A DNA stretch of 64,000 nt, taken from positions 38,675,836 to 38,739,835 of the forward strand of contig OW028580.1 in NCBI GenBank assembly GCA_932294295.1, in the 5' to 3' direction. Made by a program: the position numbers and the translations under genes. The notes beneath the pieces are model-generated. The model saw only the letters and a program-made list of their open reading frames with translations, ran no database searches and was not told the DNA's origin. Of the stretch, positions 1 through 11,436 are shown in pieces (position 1 is the first letter of the stretch; each line of letters begins with the position of its first letter). The stretch comes from Alitta virens (Eukaryota > Annelida > Polychaeta > Phyllodocida > Nereididae).

Positions 1-120
1 CCATAACAATGAGATGACGGATGAAACAGCATCCAACGTAGGCTCAACACGGAACCCGTGACCAAGTGGTTGGAAGTCCAGGGCGCTGCCATGGAGCTAG
101 GCCCCCTCCATATTGGCTTG
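1..120 (-). repeat. tRNA-derived SINE, family B (partial)
   Basis: Read on the minus strand this gives GGGGGCCTAGCTC, then CTTCCAACCAC, a B-box-like GGTTCCGTGTTGAGCC, and a tail with GTTGGATG, CTGTTTCATCC and CATCTCATTG. The same order of words occurs at 37748-37895 and 56668-56830 on the plus strand. The tRNA-like head with A and B boxes followed by a conserved unrelated tail is the usual structure of a tRNA-derived SINE. The copy runs off the window edge. Bases 126-390 after it show nothing I recognise. Confidence 0.6.
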
Positions 121-389
121 ATGTCAGAAAATTATTGTCCAACATCAAATCAACATGGCAAGCTATCTGGGATTAAATTTGCCTCTTGCAGGAAGCATCA
201 TGGACTACCTACATTTTGAATTTATTTACTTTACATTAAATTTTGTCACCTTCAATTTTCTTATTGGCAAATAAAGCATCAGTATCTATTCTAAGTTACT
301 TTTCAGAAAATCTTGCTCAAGTCCAGACGTTGATAAGATGGTATTAATTTCATAACACACAAAGCTTTCCATTGCCAAATATTATATCG

Positions 390-1653
390 AAATCTTTATA
401 TCTTTATTTCATACACATGAGATTCATATCATTCATGGTATACAAATTTTCATTATACAATTAACAGAAATAAATTGAAAGGCAAAATGGCATAGATATT
501 TAAGTGGTCAAGAGGTAATTACAAAATTCTGTCTTTTGTGGCTCACCAATAATATTATTAGAGTCCATGAGCTCTTTAATTGCAATAAGTGCGCATTGAT
601 CTTCATCACTGAGGTGAGTGAATAAAAGCCTTCTTCTACCTGTCAGCAAGTCCATGGACCCAACGTTGTTCAGCTTCGATTTAATGTAGGAGATGTTCTC
701 ACCAATCAACGTACAAGAGAGTGTAACACCTCGATTGGCTATGAATTTTACCTTACTATTTGAGTTGTTACACATGGTCCTCAGCATGGATAAAAATCTT
801 GTACATATTTGTTCATCCGAATTATTCACTCCATTAGTGAAGGCAGGAATCTACAATGTGCCCTCCATGGTAATCGCAACAAGCGTCTCACACATCTGTT
901 CCACATTTTGTGGAAACTGTTGACAGCCTTGTCATCGAAACACCATGCTTGTGCCCCGTAAAAGTGGCAACAGTCTGACTGAAACACTTTTTTCATAACA
1001 TCACGTGGCGCACTTCCCATGTTTCCGAGAAGGCAGTTCACACGGCCGACTAAATCGCCTTTCTTGCGTTGTATTTCCGTTTCTTCATTTAAATTATAAC
1101 TAAGATAATTCCCAAGGTGCTTTATTTCTGTAACCCAGGTCATTTTTCTACCATTTAATGATAGATCTGGAACAGACTGTTGCTGCTGTCTAGAAAACAG
1201 CATACACAACGATTCGGTGGGATTATACTTGACCCCATATTCCTCAGCATAATGTTCACATGTTAAAAGCATTTTTTGCAGCCCTGTAAAGGTTGGGCAA
1301 AGAATCATAAGGTCGTCGGCATATCCAAATGCCCCGAAATAATATTGACCTATCCAACATCCGATCCCCGAACTTTCTAATCGATTTATCAGTTCATCAA
1401 TGTATAAGCAATACAAGACAGGAGAGGCAATGCCCCCTTGACGAATCCCATTGGTGGATATAAAAGCTGGAGAATAACGTCCCATCCATTCAGTTCTAGT
1501 TTCTAAGTTTGAGTATGAATCCATCATTGCTCTAATGTCTATTGCATTAACTTTACGTTTGATCATCAACTCAAAAAGTTTGTCATGTTTTGCCAAATCA
1601 AACGCCTTGCTAGAGTCAATAAAGCATGAGGCAATTTGTGAACCATTTTGCAT
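390..1653 (-). mobile_element. degenerate non-LTR retrotransposon (LINE) with reverse transcriptase
   Basis: The open frame at 826-1653 encodes 275 residues of a reverse transcriptase, palm and thumb. It shows SSKAFD (motif A region), GIRQGGIASPVLYCLYIDEL (motif B) and the catalytic YADDLMIL (motif C). A thumb region with HLGNYLS and an RRLLRLPWR stretch follows. The reading continues at 500-829 in another frame (CTRFLSMLRTMCNNSN onwards), so a frameshift near 826-832 breaks the protein. The endonuclease domain and the 5' half are missing, as is typical of 5'-truncated LINE copies. A 3' untranslated stretch with an AATAAA signal on the minus strand (about 402-407) ends the element near 390. 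The clade (CR1, I or Jockey-like) cannot be fixed by eye. This is a dead copy downstream of the ankyrin gene. Bases 1700-2060 show nothing recognisable. Confidence 0.85.
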
Positions 1654-2076
1654 TTAACGTGTGAACATTATGCTGAGGAATATGGGGTCAAGTATCATAA
1701 GTTAATAATTGGTGGAGAAAGTAGGGTATCTCATTAAGAAATCATCAGTGCAAGATAACTGCATATTTTATCATTACATTTGCTATGTCAGCCTGTTCCA
1801 CCTATTTAAATAAGACATTGTGACACACCCAGATCATGTGATTAGCTCATGAATATTAATCATCTGAAATTTTCATGGGTGAGCCATTGTTAGAATAAGT
1901 ATGTCTGAATTATCAACACTACCGAAAAAAATTCGTTCTCAGACAATGACCTGGTTATACAATGAAGTTTTCTCTTAAAATTCAAAATTTGGTCACCACA
2001 GTGTTCATCTGTGTTAAAATGTTGTAAGGTCTTGAATGAAATTCACCCAAAACACTAAATGAAATCATACAAAAGT

Positions 2077-2177
2077 TTTATTCATCCTTAAAAATCACAG
2101 CAAAGCATGGAAAAGTGATTAAATTCACACTAGTAACCCTACTTTTATAAAAGCAACAAGAAGAATTCTAATTTATT
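2077..2177 (-). terminator. candidate polyadenylation signals of the ankyrin-SOCS gene
   Basis: Minus-strand AATAAA occurs at 2172-2177, only about 9 nt after the TGA, and again at 2077-2082, about 105 nt after it. The second leaves a more usual 3' UTR length. No cleavage site can be proven. Confidence 0.4.
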
Positions 2178-2185
2178 TTATAATA

Positions 2186-5100
2186 TCAAGACATTTCAGC
2201 CATGTTCCACAATTCTTCCATTAGGATGAATTCTTTCAATTTCAACGGAATGTCCAACTTTTCAATATTCTTTACAAATGGCCTTGGGATGACTTTTCTG
2301 ATTGCTTTTCTTGATAACAAGGTCAATGACCTGGGACTTTCAGTCAAGGTCATTAAGTTATTAATGATATCATCATCCTGGATGAAAAACAAAATGGCAC
2401 CATCTTTGACAACACTTCGAATATGATTCACATTACAGTCGATAGATATTAAGATATTGAGAATATCGAAGTAGTTCTTGACGGCCGACATTTGCCATGG
2501 CCGCATGTCATCTTTCATTGGGCAATCAATGCTGGCATTTTCCTGGAGGAGCATTATGAGACCTTTCTTATCATGGTTCATAATGCAGTTGACAAGTGGA
2601 GAATGTTTACGTGGACCAATCAAATCAGGATCAGCTCCAGCATCGAGTAAAACCTTCATAACATCATAATTTCTTCCTCCAGTAGCGACAGAAAGTGCTG
2701 TGACCGCTTCAAAGTACACAGCATTCACTTCTGCACCTTGTTTGATTAGTAACGACACAATGTCTTTATGACCTTCGATAGCAGATAGCAATAATGGAGT
2801 GCGATTGTCTTCGGTGAGGCTGGAGACAGAAACACCCTTTTCGAGTAGAGCCTGAACAACGCTTACTTCACCATAAATGCAAGCATGATGAATCGGGCAT
2901 CTCCCATCTTGATGCATCAGGCTGATGTCTGCTCCCGCTTCCACCAAAATCACTGCAGACTCCGGTTGATGATGTGCAATGGCCAGTAACAACGGACTGG
3001 CTCCGTTTTCATCAATAACATTGAGTTGCGGATTATGCTTAAGCAATATCTTGAGTGTCTTCGTGTCGCTGACACACCAATGCAGAGCTGTGCGTCCCTT
3101 CTCTCCAACCCAATTGATATTAACAGTCTGGTTTGATTCCAGAATTTGAGATACTATATCTGATCCTGCTGTATGAATGGCTGACAGAAGGAAAGCATTG
3201 TTTCCCCTTTTGTCCACATGGTGAACCTGGTAAAGAAAAAGATCGAAAAGTTACAAATATAGTTCATTAATTTTCATTGGAGTTGCACACCGAATGAAGC
3301 CATTTCTGTGACACTGCGACCATATTTTTTTGTTGCACAAAGGTAATCCAATTTAATATCAACCTTACAGATTAACCAGACAATGTAAAGCCACAATTGT
3401 GGGTTACAACTGATGTAAATATTTCTATGAATCTATTCATCTAAAATATCGTAATTTAGTGACAGTCCAACATTATAAATTATTTTGGAAATAAGCTTAT
3501 CAAAACGAAACAAGTACCAACCTTAGCACCAGCCTCTAATAACAGATGAACTCCTTCCTTGAAGTCTCTTACAACTGAGAGATGCAGTGCAGGCATTCCT
3601 TCTTCTTTTTCTGGATGGTCGAGGTCAGAGAAGGGCAACAGGAGACGAAGGACCTCAAGGTGTCGATGCCATGCCGCTAAGGTCAGAGCTGTGTCCAAGT
3701 AACTGTCCTCTTTCTTGGCATCAGCACTTGCTTTTAGTAATAACCATACTATTTCCGCATGGCCACCTTGAGATGCCCACATAAGAGGTGTACGACCTTG
3801 ACTGTCTGTAATGTTTACCTTAGCACCAGATTCAAGTAAAAGGTCAACGACTTCCACATGGCCACTTTTGCAGGCTTCCATTAAAGCAGTGGAAGATGAA
3901 CTGCTGCCTTCCGGATCAGCTCCTGCTAGTAAAAGCAAATGAGTCGGTTCTGCTATGCCCATTTTGGATGTAAAGTACAATGCTGAATGTCCTTCGGAAT
4001 CTTTGATGGTGACATCACAACCAGCTTTGATGAGTAATGTCACAATGGCATCTTTTCCTTTAGATGCTGCCAGAAGCAGGGGTGTCATACCATCAGAATT
4101 GACTATATTCAAAGTGATTCCTTTAGCGATAAGGACCTTGACAGCAGATGTCATGCCTTTTAAGGCAGTATGGTGCAAAGCGGTGAACCCAAAATTGTTT
4201 GTCGCATTGACGGATGCCCCGTGCCCTACCAGCGCAAGTAAAGCAGGTTCATGATCACCAATTGCTGCCAAGATTAAAGAGGTGTTTCCTTCATGATCTG
4301 GGACATTAACTGCACATTTTTTTTTCAAGAGCATGCATATCAGATCTTTGTGACCTCTTAGCGACAACCAATGTAATGCTGTACGGCCTTGATTTCCGCA
4401 TGCGTTCACTCCAACATTCAGCCTCAACATTGCTCTCATCATTGAGTAATTAGAACTCATAGCTGCTAAGGTTAGTGGTGAATCTCCTTCATCATCTAAA
4501 GCATTAAGATCCACCTTATGAGTAACTATAGCATCAAACAGGTCCTTTTCGCAACCATTGATCGCCAACCAATGTGCCAAAGTACGACCTCCTGATCCTG
4601 CGATACTTGCATCAGTTTCGTAGTGCTTCAACAAAGTCATTACACAGTCGTTATGTTTACCTTGGGCAGCTATAAGCAAGGCTGTGTTGCTCTCTTTATC
4701 TTGGATGTTGACATCAACTTCGAGGAAATCTGTCATGAAAGTTACGACCTCATCTTGACCATTTTCACAGGCCCAGTGTAAGACGGTTTTACCATCAGGG
4801 TCCTGGACATTGCAATCAGCACACAACTGCAATAACTTTGCCATTCCAGCAATGTTAGATATCCTGGCACTCATCAGTAAGGCAGTGTTGCCATCCTTAT
4901 CTACTGCATCAATATCTGCTCCACCATCTATCAAGATTTCCAAAACCTCAGGATCAGGTGCTCCAGACGCGACATGCAATACGGTATTTCCATTATTGTC
5001 TTTTAGATTAACGTCAGCACCGCGTTCAATCAACAATCTAACACATTCACAAGCTCCTAACTCCGCTGCCTTCATTAGAGACGATTGTCCTTCTTCGTTT

Positions 5101-8100
5101 AATGCCATCAAGTTTGCGCCATTATCCAATAAGAGCTTGACAACTTCTAAATGATCCTGCTCAGCTGCACGATGTAATGCAGTATTTCCTTGGTACCCTT
5201 GGGCGTTGACGTCCCCTGTGGCTTTTATCAAGTATCTGACGATGTTGATCAATCCTGCATTGCAAGCAGCGATGATGGGTGTATCATTATCGACATCCTT
5301 TGTCTCTGTATCAACTCCAGCGTCTAAAAGAACCTTACAAATGTCCTCCCAGCCACTTTGTATTGCCAAATGCAAAGGATGAGGACATGACCTTGGTTCA
5401 AGGTCATTCATTATCTCATTGTTGTTAGCGTCATCTGCGGGGGGAGCTGGTGGTGCTGATTCTTCTCCATTCCAGTTTACCTGTAAGGTAACAAGACAAG
5501 AGCAGAATATAATTTCTAGTTATTGTGAGATATATTTAAAAATCAATATTTGTCCAGATTATTTATTTAGCTGATATTTACACAATTTAACCTAAGTCAC
5601 ATGGTACATTACAGAATACACAGGGAGTTTGCCATGCACTAAAATTAAAAAGATCATTGCTTTGTTTTGTTCAAATCAGTGAAACCAACTTTCTAAAAGT
5701 GAAGTTGCTCCAACAACCAAGATTATAATGGCCAACATGCAGAGAGATTATGAAATTTTGATCTCTATGTTTTATTATCACAGCAGAAGCTCTTTGTTTT
5801 ATGGTTAGACTCAAAGAAGTACCTGAAACCCATGTTGCAGTATCCGTTCCACAGCTTTAACATTGCGACTTGCGACAGCTTGAAGCAAAAGCGTTTCTCC
5901 ATGATCATTAACAGATGTAACTGATGCCCCTGCCTCCAAGAGTACACCAAGGGCATCACAATCTCCATGAGTCGCAGCTTCATGAGTGGCAGCTTGAAGC
6001 TCGGCAGAAGTAAACGATTGCGACAAAATTGGTCTTCTTGGCGCTTTGACTGCATGACGCAGATGGTGGATGTTCCCAGCTCTTACAAGCTCCACCAAAG
6101 ATTTTGATCTAGAATGAAATAATAATTAAGAATGTGAAAACAATAATTGTGTAGCCATGGAAAAGTTAGTTCTTGTTCAATAAAGGTCCTAGATTCATTT
6201 CCTAAAACATGACAGGCTGATCTTGCATCAATCAGAGCGTATACATAAGAGACCCCAAAATAATGCATGATGTGGTTTCTGTCTACCAAATCTGATTACA
6301 TTTTCATGTATATTAGTATAATGAAAAGAACAAAAAGTTTGGATATCATATTGCATTTTTTCATTTGTGTTTTTTTTCCCCCAGCTAATTTACAATTCTA
6401 ATTTAAGGTGTTTTGATTCACTGGCAAGCAACCCGGAGTCTGCAATTTTGAGCTATAGGCGGCAATAGTTGCCTCTTAAAGTGCACTCATTTGATCTAGA
6501 GGAACCACCCAATAGGGGTAAATGTGACATGCAGTGGACTCAAAACCTTGTCTCATCATTACATCTGACAATGACAGGAATTGCTAGCATGCTTGCATGT
6601 GATCGATATCTGGAACTTATGCTTCAGTGAAGTCTGTAACAGCGCAATAGTATAAAAACTTAACACACTATTTCATGCACAGTCCTTTTTATCAGCCTTT
6701 TAATATATTTATCACAGCAGTTTTTTTTATCATACATGTTGTGTATATGATTTTATTTGTTAAGTTTCCAAAACCTCAATTCTAGTGTGACAAACCATGT
6801 GTGTAAAATGGGATAAACAACCCAAAGTTCAATAGTGAAGATCATCTGATTTATCTTCTAAAGAAACAACTACGTATTCTACCAAACACTTGGATTTTGA
6901 AGTCGGAATAGGACTGGCAACTTGTACTTTTTCACACCCATAGGTAAAGCAGCGTAATTTGCAACAAGCAGCTCAGTTAGTCATGAATTTATGACTTAGT
7001 GAAGTTAGCAGCAAAATTTTGGCAGAGTCAGTCAGAATTTGATCCAACTGACTTACAGGTCTACAAATAACCATAGCTTCATGAAAGAAATTTAAAATCC
7101 TAATGTATATATCAATACACGTGCATTCCTATATTCTGCAAATTGACTGAAGGTCAGTTAGGTAAATTTTCTCTGAAGTTTTCAAATCTGTAAGTTCTAC
7201 TGCACTACCTAAATTATTTATAATTAGCTTCAAACTGATCGACATTCAATTCACAGAATAACTGCCCAAGGTATTGATCTAGGCTTCTATGAAAACCTAT
7301 GAAGACCACCCAACTACTTAGATAGATAGATACTTTTTGATGAAAATGGTACAAAAATTATTATACAGTAAGACATTTACATGACGTTACCTATGAATTG
7401 TAATCTTTTATAGATATAAGTCCATCAGGAAACCACCTGAGCATTAGCTGTAATGGTGGCACCTTCTATAAAAAGTATATCTATCTATCTGTCTGTCTAT
7501 CTATCTATCTATCTGTCTGTCTGTATGTCTGTCTATCTATCTACCTATCTATCTATTTATCTGACTGTCTATCTATCTTAGTAAGTATAAATGATCATAA
7601 GATATAGAAATTAAAAAACAATAACAATATAACAATAGCTCTATAGGCTCTCCACATTGGATCCTTGACCTTGACCTTTTTCCCTTCACATTAATTAGAC
7701 CCGTTCCAATTTTCAGTTCTCCCATACAATGGCAATATCTAAAATTTTAGATAATAATCTAATTACAAAAATTATCTAACTGCTTTCTCTCTAACTGGTG
7801 AATTCCCTTGTAGCACTTGTGTGTATGTATACAATGCTTTTGGATTCCTGCCAGTGTCATTGGACTTGATGTAAACTGACCATTTTCCCTCAAAACAAAT
7901 TCTATCATATCAATAACAAGGCCTAAATAGTTTTGTAAACAAGGTGAGAGAAATAAACATGTTTGTGATACTGAAGGAAGGAAGGAAGGAAGGAAGTACA
8001 GAGTTACTAGGAAGAAAGGATACTGTGGCAAAGTTACTGAGATAGAAATACAGACAGACAGATAGACAGGCAGACAGATAGGATAGATAGATAGATAGAT

Positions 8101-8340
8101 AGGAACTAGTTCTTTACAAAAATCTGACATGTATACCTGAACATATTGTCTGCGAGCAGAAAGCTAACTTTGTCCACCAAAGCATCTGATCACTCACAAA
8201 GTGCTGCAAGAAGGTATATAAAGTTTGAAAATTTTGCTATGCACTTCCTTCCTTCCATATATCCATTGTTTAGAACAGTCCCAACAAACATTAATAACAG
8301 GTACAGTAAAAAACACTTACCCGTAATCAGTTTCCTCCAT
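2186..8340 (-). CDS. giant ankyrin-repeat protein with C-terminal SOCS box (ASB-like)
   Basis: Four coding exons on the minus strand join in phase: 8321-8340 (MEETDYG), 5823-6108, 3522-5480 and 2186-3226. All borders are GT/AG. The product is about 1,101 residues. Roughly 29 ankyrin repeats (words such as NTALHRAA, RTALHW, RTPLMWAS, TPLLLAA) fill residues 40 to about 1010; nineteen lie in the one 1,959-nt exon. The last 50 residues form a SOCS box. Its Elongin-C (BC) box reads SLTLLSRKAI, matching SLxxxCxxxI except Ser for Cys. The Cul5-type part is KLDIPLKLKEFIL. ASB-family proteins of this design are substrate receptors of Elongin B/C-Cullin-5-RBX2 ubiquitin ligases, so a cytoplasmic E3 adaptor role is inferred; the substrate is unknown. 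The known ASBs I recall have far fewer repeats. No orthologue name is assigned. Spliced phases sum to 3,306 nt including TGA. Confidence 0.85.
6501..6575 (+). repeat. SINE family A tail fragment
   Basis: The words ACCACCCAATAGGGGTAAATGTG and CAGTGGACT, then CTTGTCTCATCATTACATCTG match the 3' half of SINE family A (compare 9170-9240). The head is missing. Confidence 0.5.
6587..6925 (+). repeat. dispersed repeat R1, copy 1
   Basis: This stretch, in the first ankyrin-gene intron, matches the reverse complement of 34107-34418 almost throughout. Shared words include GTGATCGATATCTGGAACTT, CTGTAACAGCGCAATAGTAT and GGACTGGCAACTTGT. It has no coding potential. It may be a non-autonomous transposon or a fragment of one; its ends show no clear terminal repeats. 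Confidence 0.7.
7476..7580. repeat. TATC/TGTC tetranucleotide microsatellite
   Basis: About 100 bases of TATC and TGTC units in the first ankyrin-gene intron. A related GATA/GACA array lies at about 8040-8100, and an (AAGG)n run near 7975-7995. These create spurious Ser/Ile/Tyr/Leu-rich open frames. Confidence 0.9.
8137..8203 (-). other. possible alternative or poison exon of the ankyrin-SOCS gene
   Basis: On the minus strand a 67-nt segment is bounded by CTTCTTGCAG and by a GTATAC donor after TGTTCAG. If included after the 20-nt first exon it gives G-T-L-stop. If it is instead part of an alternative first exon, the ATG at 8144 starts MFRSKSLVEL in frame with the next exon. It could also be a chance splice-like match. 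Confidence 0.3.
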
Positions 8341-8412
8341 TCCAAACAATTTTCATGCTCTTACTCCATGGGCAAGCAACTGCAGGCTCTTATATTTTAC
8401 CCCTGCATCACT

Positions 8413-8425
8413 GTTACTTAGCAAC
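8413..8425. promoter_or_regulatory. RFX X-box-like palindrome upstream of the ankyrin-SOCS gene
   Basis: GTTACTTAGCAAC is an inverted pair of RFX half-sites (GTTACT / GTTGCT) about 73 bp upstream of the start codon at 8340. A weak TATA-like AAAATATAAG lies between them on the minus strand. It is a single match, so only suggestive. Confidence 0.3.
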
Positions 8426-8985
8426 CAGCTGCAGGTGAGCTAAAAATAGCCCCAACTAACCCCTGCATGCACCCCTGCCTGTTTCATGAACAATAATCTC
8501 ACCTAAGTCATACATTACAATAATTTGCCCCATATCTCCAGGACATAGGTTAGTGTTTCAGTGGTGCAATAAAATTTATTGATGATAATTGTTTGAAATA
8601 TTGAGGTTATATATAACTATTGAAAATGTTAAATGAAATATTATGCACTATACAATATTGGCAATGGGTAAATATATAATGAAAACGTAACTGCTTAATG
8701 AATACCCCATACAAAAAAGCTAATTAACCAAAGGAAAATAATTTATTTTTAAAAAGCACTTCTTAGTCATATAGTAAACACTAAATGTGCTTATATTAAC
8801 AGCTGCAAGAGGCAGACGTGGTGATGAGATATGGCTTGCAATCACCCATTGGTGGGGTCGTTTATTTGTCTCAGCAGAGACACTGAGAACAATGCACCAC
8901 TGACTTTGGCTCTGGTCACAAAATTGCTCTCAATTGTTTCAACATAGTTAATATATTAAATGTCGTAAAATTTGACAAAATTTCA

Positions 8986-9265
8986 ACAGCTGGGTGGCCT
9001 AATGGTTAAGCCATTTGCCAATTTCATATTGACCAGTTCTGCTGCTGGTCCTAGGGTTAATCCCCGGTCCAGGCACTCTTCATGAGCTAAATCCCAGCTG
9101 GATGTTGATCGCATGAGTCCTTGATTAGAGGTGCCTTGTACTCTGTGTCTACACTGAGGCAAGTAAAAGACCCCACCCATGAGGTAAATGTGTAACATGG
9201 TGTGGACTTCCAAGCCTTATCATCTCATTGTAACGTCGTAGCTGCCACAGGCCGATGTTACAATA
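8986..9265 (+). repeat. tRNA-derived SINE, family A, near full length
   Basis: The head has an A-box-like TGGCCTAATGGTTAAGCC and a B-box-like GGGTTAATCCCC about 45 bp later. The body has CATGAGCTAAATCCCAGCTG, and the tail reads CAAGTAAAAGACCCCACCCA, then GTGTGGACTTCCAAGCC, then TTATCATCTCATTG. It is the best reference copy here. At least eight other copies or fragments share the tail. The flanks 8426-8985 and 9266-9970 show nothing else recognisable. Confidence 0.8.
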
Positions 9266-9970
9266 AGCAGACTATGCCTCACACCTAGTAGCATAGAGAC
9301 ATAGACACCCATCTAATTGCCCAATTGACATGTGTGAACTTTATCCCACTACTGCATATATTCTAAATTCCATATATATAGTATTTTTCATATGAAATTC
9401 ACATGTCTTTTTGACAGAACATTTTCCCAATACAGCTGTAGATCCAACTAGTTAGGATATTCTGATTACTATACAAAATGCTCACAAGTCAACTTACAAA
9501 AATAAATGAGAGAACAACCAGGTTATTCATATATTTTATATTATACTTTTTATTTTCAAAACAATGTTAACAATCTTAAAACTTAATAGCTGCTGCTTCA
9601 GGCAACTCAAATCTAATGTCCATAGTTATCACATACTCACATGGTAATTTAAAGAATGGCACATAAATGAATCGTGAATCGGCTTAATGTTAAATCCATA
9701 ATCTCTCCCAACCATGATGCTAACAGTTTCACACACACACAAAAAAATATTATCACATGAAACGTCCTTATCAATTAAACATATACAGTGTAACAAATAA
9801 CACAGAAACACATACCATGTAGCAGAATTCATAACATCTCAAATGCAATAACCATCCTACATTTCATAATGCAAACGTTAATTCTAAACTGTACTGATAG
9901 CCGTGTCTTGAATAAATCTAATCATTAAATTCACCTTGATTTTTTTTCAAGGACAAGTATATGAAGGTTC

Positions 9971-10291
9971 GGGTTTAGTGCAGTATAGCGGACCCAAATC
10001 TATGCCCATATTTGGCGTCCATTAAAAATTAGATTTTTATAAAATATTTCACAAGTTTGAAGTTCTTGCACAATTAAAATAACATTTGGTGTAGAATAGC
10101 GGAAGTTTGGGGGCGGTAGCCCCCTAGAAAAGCAAAGTAAACTCTTGTCTTTACCGTGAATATGAAAACAGCCAAACTACATTAGTTTGTGACGTCATAA
10201 ATTGATTTCAAGCACTTTTACGTCATAGGCCAGGCAAAGAGGCTCGTTAAATATGGTCATAAATCTGGGTCTGCTATACTGCACTTTTTCC
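9971..10291 (+). mobile_element. MITE family M1, copy 1
   Basis: Terminal inverted repeats carry AGTGCAGTATAGCGGACCC at the left and its complement, with one change, at the right. An 8-bp duplication (GAAGGTTC / TAAGGTTC, one mismatch) flanks the element at 9963-9970 and 10292-10299. Length is 321 bp with no coding sequence. The interior has a CRE (TGACGTCA, 10190-10197). The termini start with GG. The 8-bp duplication fits hAT, Mutator-like, Merlin or Sola1 transposons; I cannot choose among them. Confidence 0.85.
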
Positions 10292-10585
10292 TAAGGTTCA
10301 GTGTAAGAAGTTAGTGAATCCTGAATATAATTAAATATTGCAATATAAAACTGATATTTTCTTGAATGTATATTAATATGATGCGTAACTACTTTGCAGT
10401 CTGCATAATTACCACTCATAAGGTGCCTAAGTCACTGAATAGATGCAAAAATTAATATCAAAAATAATAAACCCCCTGCGTTCAGTCTGCATGCGTCGCA
10501 CCATGAAAAATTGATGTATGAGACAATCACTTTTAACTTTAACAGACAATTTTTCCAACATAACTCATTCCTCCGAACTCTGTGC

Positions 10586-10776
10586 TAGGATTGTCATCGA
10601 TATGCTGTATATAGAAGAATCAAGAATATATTGATATCGATATCGAAAAAGTTCATGTTTCGATTCTTTGTTTATGCTGGTAATACAAAATTTGCACGAT
10701 TTTACGATATTGCAATATCGAAAGCTGAATACTGATACCGGTATCGAATATAAAATTGATATCAATGACAACCCTA
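10586..10776 (+). mobile_element. hAT-like MITE family M2, copy 1
   Basis: Ends are TAGGATTGTCATCGATAT and, inverted, TAGGGTTGTCATTGATAT. Flanks CTCTGTGC and CTCTGCAC form an imperfect 8-bp duplication. The interior is AT-rich with many ATCGATAT words. A second copy is at 29570-29902. TAGGGTTG-type ends with 8-bp duplications are usual for hAT elements. Confidence 0.6.
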
Positions 10777-11436
10777 CTCTGCACCCATCATTTTCAGCGT
10801 TGACACTAAGTAAATCCATCCTTAATCAGTTGCTGTAAATGACCACTACATCCATACTACCCAGTACTGAATTTTCATTCTTTTACCCCTCTATTTAACA
10901 GACATGTCTTAAAAACCACATTTATCAATTCCCTTAGGTGACCCTTTTCACACAGGTTGGATTGTACCACTAAAAATTGTAGAGCACTTTTAAGGAGAAT
11001 ATTCTCCTATCAAGCTCCGTTTTGTAGGAATTTGCTTTATGTTCATACATGAACAGAATCTGCATGCACACTGTCACTGTGTACATTATCAAGGTCAATA
11101 GCCCTCTAATATTCTGGCTAACTGTAGCCCACCAAATTTTATAACAAATATTGCCTTATCTTGGTAAAAAATAAACTCAATAAATTCAGTTTTGGCACAA
11201 ACAAAATCATACACAAAGCATATATTGTAGGTAATATAAAGTAAAACAGGTGAAACTTATAATGTACCGGTATATCAAGTTAACAGCTTTTCAATATTGG
11301 AACAGGAATTTTAAACAAACAATTCGGACAACACAAGGAGTTTATGCCAAGGCAAATGTTCGTCTTTCAGCGAAGCACTGTCGCTTCTGCAGAAGGAAGT
11401 TTAAACATAAGTTTTACAAGTCTGTAAATTCAGATC
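10777..11436. other. region downstream of TMEM127, no gene seen
   Basis: This should contain the TMEM127 3' UTR (minus strand), but I see no strong AATAAA signal close to the stop. No exon-like or repeat structure stands out. Confidence 0.4.

Noticed and set aside
4810..5154. Plus-strand open frames antisense to the ankyrin exons
   Set aside because: Shadows of the minus-strand coding sequence; the ankyrin frame explains the constraint.
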